A stretch of 64,000 bases of DNA from Pedobacter sp. WC2423 (GTDB lineage: Bacteria; Bacteroidota; Bacteroidia; Sphingobacteriales; Sphingobacteriaceae): positions 124,001 to 188,000 of the forward strand of contig NZ_CP162005.1 in the NCBI RefSeq assembly GCF_040822065.1. Direction: 5' to 3'. The position numbers and the translations under genes are program-made. Shown piece after piece: positions 50,344 through 58,717 of this stretch (the stretch's first letter is position 1; each line of letters begins with the position of its first letter). The notes beneath the pieces are model-generated. The model did not search any database. It was not told where the DNA came from and saw only the letters and a program-made list of their open reading frames with translations.

Positions 50344-52383
50344 ATGGCCTCAAAAGTATCAACCGAAAGAATTGGCATAGACCTTAAAGGAAGGGTAAGC
50401 CGTTTAAAATTGGCAGAGCGTAATATGTTACTTCCAGTTTTTGAGGCTATAATTAATTCAATTCACGCTATTGAAGATACCAAAGTACCTAATGGTGAGA
50501 TTGAAATTATAGTTCATCGAAGTCCTCAAACTACTTTTGAAACTGAAAATGACGGCAGAAAGGTGTTGGCAGAGATTATTGGTTTTACAATAATCGACAA
50601 TGGTATAGGCTTTACAAATGAGAACTATGAATCATTTAAAAGAGAGTATTCAACCTACAAAGCTGATCGTGGTGGTTTGGGTGTGGGTCGTTTTATGTGG
50701 CTCAAAGCTTTTAATGATGTTAAGATTGAAAGTGAGTTTTACAATGACAAAATTCCTTCAAATCGAACTTTTTTCTTTAACCTGCATACAACAGAGGGAA
50801 TTGCAAAACATGAGGTTATACCTTTAGAAAAAATTAACGGCCGAAAAACGGTTGTGCATTTGATAGGTTATAGAGAACCTTATAAATCTAAATGCCCCAA
50901 GAAACTGAGTACTATTGCAGATCGAATAATAGAACACTGTTTAATTTATTTCTTAAGTACCCATTGCCCAAAAATTGTTTTAAAAGACCAAGAAGAAGCC
51001 ATTACGTTAAATGATTATTTTGGCAAATTAACTTTAGGACACACTTTTAAAGATACTTTTAAAGTCGCGTCCTTTTCGTTTGACATCACGCTCTTAAAAT
51101 GGTTTGAGCACGAGCAATTTACTAATCATAAAATCTCTTTGTGTGCGAATAATCGAGAAGTTGATTATTTTAATGTTAGTAAGGTTTTTCCAGATATACA
51201 TTCAAAAATTGAGGATGAAGGGACTGGTAAACAATACTTTATTGTATGTTATGTGGAGGGAACCTATTTTGATACCAACATTAATGACGAGAGAACAGAG
51301 ATTAGATTTAGCAAAAATGGGATTTTTGATAGTGATTTAATTGCAGAAAGTGATTTGTTTTTGGCACTACAACCCATTGTTAAAAAATACTTTGAAGCGG
51401 AAATAGAAGAATTTAAAGCAAGAAAAAATGGACGCATTTCAACTTTTATAGCAGAATCTGCTCCACAATATAGAATTTTAAATAAATACATTCCTTCGTT
51501 TGACGATATTGTGGTGACGGAACATACCTCGGATCAAGAGTTAGATTTAAAATTATACAAGAAGCTTCAAGAACTTGAATACGATTTTAGAAAAGAGACA
51601 GTTGACATACTTAGAGATGTTGAAGGGGAAGATGCTAATACCTTGAAAGAAAAGTACTCTAAATTATTTGAAGAGCTTTCTGATATCAATAAATCTAAGT
51701 TGGCTCAGTATGTGGTACACCGTAAATACATATTAGAACTTTTCGAAAAATCTTTGGCACTCAATTTACAAGGTAAATACGAATTAGAAGATACTGTTCA
51801 TAGCATAATTTACCCAACCAAAACGGATTCTAATCAAATAGACTTTAATAACCAAAATCTGTGGATAATTGATGAACGTTTAAGTTTCCATAATTTTTTA
51901 TCCTCAGACAAGCCTTTAAAAAGTATCGCGGATTTTCAAAGCGATAGTTTAGACCGCCCTGACCTAATGATATTCAATAATCCTATTTCATACGTTGAAG
52001 GAGACGAAGCGCCATTCAATTCAGTTGTGTTGGTTGAGTTTAAACGACCAATGCGTAAAGGATATGATGAAATTGATGACAATCCAATCGTTCAACTTTA
52101 TGATTATGTAAGGGAGATTCGCAAAGGCAAAAAGTTAACTAATGATGGTAGAACTTACGATATTGGAGAACACACAAGATTTTACTGTTATTTAGTTTGC
52201 GACCGAACCGAAAAAATTGACCAATATGCCGAGAATGCACAGCTTGAAAAGTCTTTTGATGGGCTAGGCTGGTTTGGGTACAATAAAAGTTTGAAATGTA
52301 CAATTGATGTAATGCCTTTTAATCAGGTTTTGTCAAATGCTAAGAAAAGAAACAAGGTGTTATTTCATAAACTTGGTATGTAA
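50344..52383 (+). CDS. GHKL-type ATPase with C-terminal PD-(D/E)xK-like nuclease motif
   Basis: This 679-residue protein has an N-terminal Hsp90/MutL-like ATPase fold: N-box E34 and N38 (EAIINSI), D85 in IIDNGIGF, and the lid glycines GGLGVGR at 110-116. A long helical middle follows. Near the C-terminus are RPDLMIF (D540), VEFKR (E565, K567) and a following glutamine helix IVQLYDYV, the spacing seen in PD-(D/E)xK nucleases. The most likely role is ATP-dependent sensing of nucleic acids followed by cutting, but this is inference. It starts 10 bases after hsdS and leads a three-gene ATPase/helicase module between hsdS and hsdR. Confidence 0.8.
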   Translation: MASKVSTERIGIDLKGRVSRLKLAERNMLLPVFEAIINSIHAIEDTKVPNGEIEIIVHRSPQTTFETENDGRKVLAEIIGFTIIDNGIGFTNENYESFKREYSTYKADRGGLGVGRFMWLKAFNDVKIESEFYNDKIPSNRTFFFNLHTTEGIAKHEVIPLEKINGRKTVVHLIGYREPYKSKCPKKLSTIADRIIEHCLIYFLSTHCPKIVLKDQEEAITLNDYFGKLTLGHTFKDTFKVASFSFDITLLKWFEHEQFTNHKISLCANNREVDYFNVSKVFPDIHSKIEDEGTGKQYFIVCYVEGTYFDTNINDERTEIRFSKNGIFDSDLIAESDLFLALQPIVKKYFEAEIEEFKARKNGRISTFIAESAPQYRILNKYIPSFDDIVVTEHTSDQELDLKLYKKLQELEYDFRKETVDILRDVEGEDANTLKEKYSKLFEELSDINKSKLAQYVVHRKYILELFEKSLALNLQGKYELEDTVHSIIYPTKTDSNQIDFNNQNLWIIDERLSFHNFLSSDKPLKSIADFQSDSLDRPDLMIFNNPISYVEGDEAPFNSVVLVEFKRPMRKGYDEIDDNPIVQLYDYVREIRKGKKLTNDGRTYDIGEHTRFYCYLVCDRTEKIDQYAENAQLEKSFDGLGWFGYNKSLKCTIDVMPFNQVLSNAKKRNKVLFHKLGM

Positions 52384-52413
52384 TTATTTGATAAAATCCC
52401 AATCATAAATATT

Positions 52414-55400
52414 ATGCTCTCACAACAAGAAGCCTTAAATAAACTCAAAAAATCCTGGCAAATTGAAGAAATGCAATTTCTAGGAGTATTAGATAGACCT
52501 AAAAATGAAGATGGCAGTCTCAAAAAAATTGGTTTTTTTAAATTAAAACTAAACGACAGAGCATTAAAATACCCTTTGATCGAGGGGTATAAATACCATA
52601 ATTTGGTAAGTGTCTTTATTCCAGACGCTAGAACACTAGTAAACGGTAAAACATACTATATAAAAGTTCGCATTGCAGGTGATGATGATAGGACTAAATT
52701 TAACAACCCGTTTTTATTAGCATTCGAAGAGATATTTGAAATAGAGCAAACTACCGATGTCTTGAGTCCTAAAGACTTTATAGCAAATTGGTTTGGCAAA
52801 AAAGGTGAAAATCCTGGAGATGCAGCTTCTATTGCTGCTCAATTGCGATTAAATCAACTGGAACTTTATACACAAACCAAACGATTTGTATTTGAATTGA
52901 TTCAAAATGCAGATGATATGCCATTGAATAATAGAGGAGTTGAGATAGATATCCGATTATTACAAAATTATTTTTTGTTTCAGCATACGGGCCAATATTT
53001 TACTAGAGAAAATGTTAAGGCAATTTGTGACGCTGCACAAAGCACTAAGCGTAATGATGAAACCAAAACCGGATATAAGGGAATAGGTTTTAAATCTGTA
53101 TTTTCTGATAGTGAAAAGGTATTTATCTATTCTCAAGATTACAGCTTTAAATTCGACAAAAGTGCTGATGTGTATGGTGATTTCCGAGGACTGTATAAAC
53201 CATACTGGAATAAATTGAATACTGACGCTCAAAGAAATTTCTTTTTAGATTTTGAGGGACATGAAGACAAATATACAAATATTGATAATATCCCTTGGCA
53301 GATTAAACCAATTTGGGTGGACATTGCCGAATATCCAGAAGAAGTAGCTCCATTCATCAATAAAAATAAAAACGTAAATATTTCCCTTGCCGTTGGTGAG
53401 GCAAAGATCCGAGAAAAGAATTATAATGGGATGATAGCAAGTCTGGTGGACGATCCGACATTTTTATTATTTCTTCGAAATACCAAAAGCATACGGTACA
53501 TAGATCCAAGCAAAAAAGAGATATCAATAAGGGTTATAAAAGAGGATGATCAAACTAAGGTGTATACAAATGACGAATTACAGTTTGTTTATGCCTCATT
53601 TCAAAATGATATTGAAATAAACAATGATGCTTTTGCTGACGCTGGTTTTGATTTAGAACATGTTGAGGTTGAAGAAAACAAATTTGTATTCAAGAACAAA
53701 AACGGAAAGATCTTAGAAAATATCCCAGAAAAACTTGGTAAACTCAGTGAAACTATAATATCTTTTGCTGTTAAAATAGAGAATGATAAAATCTTGCCAA
53801 TCAGAGAGTCAGAATCAATTTTGTATAACTATTTGCCAACTTCAGACGATAAGTATAGGTTCCCATTTATTGTAAATGCAGATTTTGTTTCCAAAACAGA
53901 TAGGGAAGGCATACTTGCTGAGAATGTATGGAATCATTATCTATTCTATCACATTGGTTATTCACTTATACGGTGGGTAAATAAAATATCGGAAAAGGGT
54001 TTATGGTCCACTTATCTAAAAATACTTCCGAAAACGTACCTTGATGAGGACAATCAAGAACGTAGTGTTATCAATGCTGCATTTAATAGAGGCTTAAAAA
54101 AGGGGATTGATGAGATTAAATTTGTTATTGACTCTGGCGGCAAAAAACGATTGGCTAATGAGGTCGTTTATGATAAGTCTGGTTTAGCAAATATTATTGG
54201 ATCGATAACTTATCTTGAATTTATAAATAGTGAAAAGCACCTTACAAACAATTCAATCGAGGAACTTGATTTAAAAATTCATTACTTAGAGATTGAAGTA
54301 ATAGGTAAGAAGAAGATAAAGGCTTTTTTTGATGATAACGATTCTATTAAGGTTTTAAACTCTAAAATAACATCGTTTAAAAAGGACAAATATCAGGAAT
54401 TTTTAGGTTGGCTTAATTCATCTGAATTAAGTTATGATGACCTTAGCAAGGTAAAATTTATTGCTTTCGGGAGTGAGCACTTTTCGTTAGAAGATGTCTA
54501 CGGAAATAATAGTTTATTCCTATTTGATGATGCTCTAAAGTCTATAAATCATTTAATAAAAAATAACGGTGGTAAAATTTCTGCGATTAACCTTTCTTCA
54601 TTTCAAGAGCTTTATGAAATAGTAGTGGGAGATGAAGCCTCATATTATCATCAAATGAACGGTTTCTATCTTAAAATAGTTTCTTTTTTCGAATCAAAAA
54701 TATCTACTCTTAGTGCACAAGACAAATATTTGATTTTGGAAGTTTTAAGGTCTATTGGAGGAATAGATGTCAAAACAGTTACAAAACTCCCTTGGTACAA
54801 AAACGCATTAGGTGAATTGAAGTCATTACCTGAATTATATAATAACGAAGGTTTTGTTTATTCTTCAAAATACAATGATTTCTTTTTGCATCACACAGAA
54901 ATCAAAAACCTTTCTAAAATTTATCTTGATCAATTGAATTCACTAGTTGACCTTTTAGATGATGAGGATTTTTATTTAGCATATACTGAAGGTGAAATTT
55001 ATGACTCTCAACATGAAGACATTAGGCTTCTTGAAATTTTCTTAAAATTAGCAGAAGAAGACGCCAATATCTATCAATCTTTAGCCAAGAAAATTACTTG
55101 GAATGGTACTATTATAGATGGAGACTTATATTTAGACCAAGTAACTATCAAGTTTACGAATAGTGAGGATGAGCAAATAGAAGAAGAATTCCGCTTAGTA
55201 GAACTAGTTTCTAATTTAACCATAAGCAATAAATCTCTAGATGAATTATTATCTAATTTGAATGGTTTAAGAGTCGAGAATAGGGAATTATTTAGAAGTG
55301 ACATTTTTAAACTTAAAGAATTTAAAAAAGTAGATATAATAAAAACTATCCAATCAAAAAAAGACATTTCCATTAGCTACAGACAATTTTTCTATTTAGC

Positions 55401-57030
55401 AATAGATGCGTGGTTTGACAATAAAACCACACTCAATCTTGGAAGTGCAAATTTTGGCTTTATTGACCACTTCACTGTTGCATTATTGGATTATATATTT
55501 GATAATAAAGTTGACTGCGATAAATTTGAATATATCCAAAATGAAAAAAATCATTCTTTTTTGCCGAAAAATAAGTTCGTAATTTTTGACAATGATTTAC
55601 TGCACGAGAATGAAATTGTGGCGAAGGTGTATGAAAGTTGGATTGGCGATGATAAATTGAAATGCCAAATTTTTATAGAGGCTGGTTGTTTTGATGAAAG
55701 TAACTTGCATTACCAATTTAGGAAAGCATTAAGTTTAAATAACATTTCAGTATGCTTAGAGCTATTATCTAAACTGGAAAAAAATGAAAAACTCTTTGAG
55801 CACACCTCAATTTACATCCAAAAGTTTGGTGAGCAAATTTACGATAACAACGAGCAAACTGAATTGATTATTGGCTTTTATAATCTACTAACAACATTGA
55901 ATAGTGTTACGTTATCTAATCTAAAATACCCTTTTTTAAATCCAAAAGATAAAAAAATCAGTTTCCATCCTTTGGCTACCATGAAATCTTGTTATAAGTA
56001 TAATATAGATGAATGGATGGGGTATGAAGAAGAAATAATAAGCCTTATAGAAGAAGAGCAATCTCATATAATTCACAAAGAATCATTACTTCCTTCTAAG
56101 TTTCAAAATCAAGTATTTGACGTCAAAATATCTTCAATTGTAAATAAAGATTTGTTAGATCAACATAGTGAATTGTTTTCAGCTCCATATTACGAAAATT
56201 GGAATCAGAAGGAACATTTTCCAATTAATATCTACTCAGGAAGCTATATTCCTTACACCTTGTCATTTTGTGATTTGATACTCGATGATAATGTAGATCA
56301 AGGTAAATTGATTTATCCAGAAGGTAATAGTTTTTACGTAAGTAAGAAATTAGAAGCTGAATTGCCTTTTTGCCTATCTGATATGGATATGCAAGCCTGG
56401 CGTAGCCTTACTGAAGCCAAATTCTACTATCAACCAAACAACCCTCCAAAAAAAGAAAAATCTGAATTAACTGATAAAGAAATTGAGGATTTCAAGCGTC
56501 TTTTTGGTAAAGAATATTCTAAATCGGATAAAGAAGCAGCTTGGTTATTGGTTGCGTTTAAATCTTTGTCATATTACGAATCAAATGGTTACAACATTTC
56601 TGGATATAATGAAACTCTGCATAAAAAATTCTTTGAGTTCACTAAAGACGGCCAAAAACTAAATGTTTATCCTAGGTCAGCTAAAGGAGATTTGTTATAT
56701 ATAACTATCCAGGCTTGGGAGCAACTAGATAACGATGGTGTAGAATTATTTGTGTTGAAGAAAAATAATATTCATCAAATAATTAGGTCAAAAGAAGAAC
56801 TACTAATTGACGGAGATAAACTTCTTTTTAGCATGAATATATTAGATCCAAACAAAAAAATATCAGCGGTAAATAATCTATTTAATAAAGAATCGATTAA
56901 TGAATTGAAATATGATTTCAATTCTGAAATGATATTAATAGTTCGTATGAATAATACACCTGAGTTTAAGTCCTTGTTTGAAGGCTTTGGTAACGAAAAT
57001 AAAGATTTATATAGCTTTGGAAATGTATGA
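52414..57030 (+). CDS. Large sacsin-like ATPase protein
   Basis: This 1538-residue protein has a sacsin-type ATPase domain at about 140-260: FELIQNADD (E161, N165, D167) as N-box and TGYKGIGFKSVF (about 219-230) as the glycine lid, with a following sacsin-like region (SDDKYRFPFIVNADFVSKTDREGI is the pattern). The remaining 1,000 residues are rich in short leucine/asparagine/glutamate helices and no domain I recognise. Proteins with sacsin-type N-termini are recurrent in bacterial defence islands. The neighbouring helicase and GHKL/nuclease suggest a joint machine. Its start is 30 bases after the preceding stop. The four-base overlap with the helicase gene points to coupled translation. Confidence 0.82.
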   Translation: MLSQQEALNKLKKSWQIEEMQFLGVLDRPKNEDGSLKKIGFFKLKLNDRALKYPLIEGYKYHNLVSVFIPDARTLVNGKTYYIKVRIAGDDDRTKFNNPFLLAFEEIFEIEQTTDVLSPKDFIANWFGKKGENPGDAASIAAQLRLNQLELYTQTKRFVFELIQNADDMPLNNRGVEIDIRLLQNYFLFQHTGQYFTRENVKAICDAAQSTKRNDETKTGYKGIGFKSVFSDSEKVFIYSQDYSFKFDKSADVYGDFRGLYKPYWNKLNTDAQRNFFLDFEGHEDKYTNIDNIPWQIKPIWVDIAEYPEEVAPFINKNKNVNISLAVGEAKIREKNYNGMIASLVDDPTFLLFLRNTKSIRYIDPSKKEISIRVIKEDDQTKVYTNDELQFVYASFQNDIEINNDAFADAGFDLEHVEVEENKFVFKNKNGKILENIPEKLGKLSETIISFAVKIENDKILPIRESESILYNYLPTSDDKYRFPFIVNADFVSKTDREGILAENVWNHYLFYHIGYSLIRWVNKISEKGLWSTYLKILPKTYLDEDNQERSVINAAFNRGLKKGIDEIKFVIDSGGKKRLANEVVYDKSGLANIIGSITYLEFINSEKHLTNNSIEELDLKIHYLEIEVIGKKKIKAFFDDNDSIKVLNSKITSFKKDKYQEFLGWLNSSELSYDDLSKVKFIAFGSEHFSLEDVYGNNSLFLFDDALKSINHLIKNNGGKISAINLSSFQELYEIVVGDEASYYHQMNGFYLKIVSFFESKISTLSAQDKYLILEVLRSIGGIDVKTVTKLPWYKNALGELKSLPELYNNEGFVYSSKYNDFFLHHTEIKNLSKIYLDQLNSLVDLLDDEDFYLAYTEGEIYDSQHEDIRLLEIFLKLAEEDANIYQSLAKKITWNGTIIDGDLYLDQVTIKFTNSEDEQIEEEFRLVELVSNLTISNKSLDELLSNLNGLRVENRELFRSDIFKLKEFKKVDIIKTIQSKKDISISYRQFFYLAIDAWFDNKTTLNLGSANFGFIDHFTVALLDYIFDNKVDCDKFEYIQNEKNHSFLPKNKFVIFDNDLLHENEIVAKVYESWIGDDKLKCQIFIEAGCFDESNLHYQFRKALSLNNISVCLELLSKLEKNEKLFEHTSIYIQKFGEQIYDNNEQTELIIGFYNLLTTLNSVTLSNLKYPFLNPKDKKISFHPLATMKSCYKYNIDEWMGYEEEIISLIEEEQSHIIHKESLLPSKFQNQVFDVKISSIVNKDLLDQHSELFSAPYYENWNQKEHFPINIYSGSYIPYTLSFCDLILDDNVDQGKLIYPEGNSFYVSKKLEAELPFCLSDMDMQAWRSLTEAKFYYQPNNPPKKEKSELTDKEIEDFKRLFGKEYSKSDKEAAWLLVAFKSLSYYESNGYNISGYNETLHKKFFEFTKDGQKLNVYPRSAKGDLLYITIQAWEQLDNDGVELFVLKKNNIHQIIRSKEELLIDGDKLLFSMNILDPNKKISAVNNLFNKESINELKYDFNSEMILIVRMNNTPEFKSLFEGFGNENKDLYSFGNV

Positions 57031-58715
57031 TTCCTAAACCCGATCAATTAAAGTTTTACGAGTGGCAACTTTACGAGCTGAGTTTACAATGGGAACAATA
57101 TTTAGGTTCCAAAATGAGGGTTTTGTTGGAGGAAAGAAAGTGTTTTCTCGGGAAACTCCATGGGATTGACAAAGTTAGAGGCAATGTTCTTATTAAATTC
57201 CCGAAGAACAGAGGACCAAGATTGGATATGCAATATTGCCTTTATCTGCCAAAGGATTTAAATAGCTTGAACGGAACTTTTTCTGATTTTGCAAAAGAGG
57301 CCTATAGTACCAGTGATCATAATGTCTCAACTTTGTACTATATGGACAATGATTGTGAAAGTGTTTTTGTAGGTATTGGGAACATTCCTATAGCTATTTT
57401 TGATTTTTTTGTAAGTAAGGCTTCTTCTAATCGCGAAATTACCATTGTGTTGGGAGAACCGGAGCCTCCATATGCGTATCTGCAAAATCTTTTAGAATTT
57501 ACAAAAAACAACGGTGATAAAATTAATCCCGTTGACAATGGCTCATTTAGATATTCTTCTTTTGGAGTAGATAAGGTGTCAAATGTAATAACAGCATTAG
57601 AAAATCAAGAAACCATCATTATTCAAGGCCCACCAGGGACTGGAAAATCAACCGTTACAGCAGATTTGATAAGTAAATTTGGCAGGAATAAAAAAGTATG
57701 TGTCGCTGCGCTAGCCAATAAAGCATTAATAGAAATAGCACAAAAAGATGGCTTGAAAAACCCTAACTTAAATGTTTTTAAGACTAATTTAACTGTTTCT
57801 GAGAAAAACGAATTGACCTATTTAGAAGCCTATGATGACTCTAAGGTAACTGATGATTTTGTTTTGTTGACAACTTATTTTAAACTTTCTAACAAAATAA
57901 AAGAGCTAACAGAACCGATCTATTATTTTGACTTACTCATAATCGAAGAAGCTTCACAAGCATTTTACACAACTATTTTAGCGTTTAAGTATCTTGCTCA
58001 AAGAATAATTATCATAGGGGATCCTAAGCAATTAAATCCAATAGTTTTAAATTCAAGTAATGCCAACAAAATAAGTAAAAAAATCTACCTTCTCATTAAT
58101 GGCATGAATAGTATAATGGGTGAAGAAAATGTTGTGAATTACCTTTTAAAGGAAAGTTTTAGACTTAACACCTACAATACAACTCTTACAAACTTTTTTT
58201 ATGAAGGTAAATTAGTTTCAAAAAATCAAACTCAACCATCTATTAAGATAGGTTCAGCATTTCAGAGCTATTTTAACAAAGAAAAAACTACTCAAATTTT
58301 ACTGGAAGATTCACTGTCTACATTGGATGATTTGCTTAGATATTCATCTAAACTAAATAATATTCTTCATGATATACATCAAAATAATACTGATCTTAAA
58401 ATATGTGTGCTAGTTCCATTTCGTAAAGATGTTGTTCTACTTCATGAAGCACTTTCGGCTGTAACGAAGAACGTTCCTAACCATGTTACTGTGGAGACGA
58501 TAGATAGGGTACAAGGTCTAACAGTGGATATTTGTTTCTTAATCTTGCGCCTAGATGGGCCTGCAAATTTCATCTTTGATAGTAATCGGTTCAATGTTGC
58601 CACAAGCCGAAGTAAGCATTATAATTTAATTGTTACCGATAAAAAATTCAAAGTTTTTAATACTTTGCTTCCAATAGAAGTAAAAAATTACATCAATTAC
58701 TTAACCATAGTTTAA
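57027..58715 (+). CDS. SF1 (UPF1/DNA2-like) helicase
   Basis: This 562-residue superfamily 1B-like helicase has Walker A GPPGTGKST at 201-209, Walker B IIEEASQAF (E307, E308) with QGPP before and GDPKQLNP as motif III. The C-terminal motif V/VI region is ETIDRVQGLTVD, NRFNVATSRSKHYN. The N-terminal 190 residues are an extra beta-rich domain. It unwinds DNA or RNA with ATP. It overlaps the sacsin-like gene by four bases (ATGA), so the two are translated together, and is followed after 2 bases by hsdR. Confidence 0.9.
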   Translation: MIPKPDQLKFYEWQLYELSLQWEQYLGSKMRVLLEERKCFLGKLHGIDKVRGNVLIKFPKNRGPRLDMQYCLYLPKDLNSLNGTFSDFAKEAYSTSDHNVSTLYYMDNDCESVFVGIGNIPIAIFDFFVSKASSNREITIVLGEPEPPYAYLQNLLEFTKNNGDKINPVDNGSFRYSSFGVDKVSNVITALENQETIIIQGPPGTGKSTVTADLISKFGRNKKVCVAALANKALIEIAQKDGLKNPNLNVFKTNLTVSEKNELTYLEAYDDSKVTDDFVLLTTYFKLSNKIKELTEPIYYFDLLIIEEASQAFYTTILAFKYLAQRIIIIGDPKQLNPIVLNSSNANKISKKIYLLINGMNSIMGEENVVNYLLKESFRLNTYNTTLTNFFYEGKLVSKNQTQPSIKIGSAFQSYFNKEKTTQILLEDSLSTLDDLLRYSSKLNNILHDIHQNNTDLKICVLVPFRKDVVLLHEALSAVTKNVPNHVTVETIDRVQGLTVDICFLILRLDGPANFIFDSNRFNVATSRSKHYNLIVTDKKFKVFNTLLPIEVKNYINYLTIV

Positions 58716-58717
58716 TA

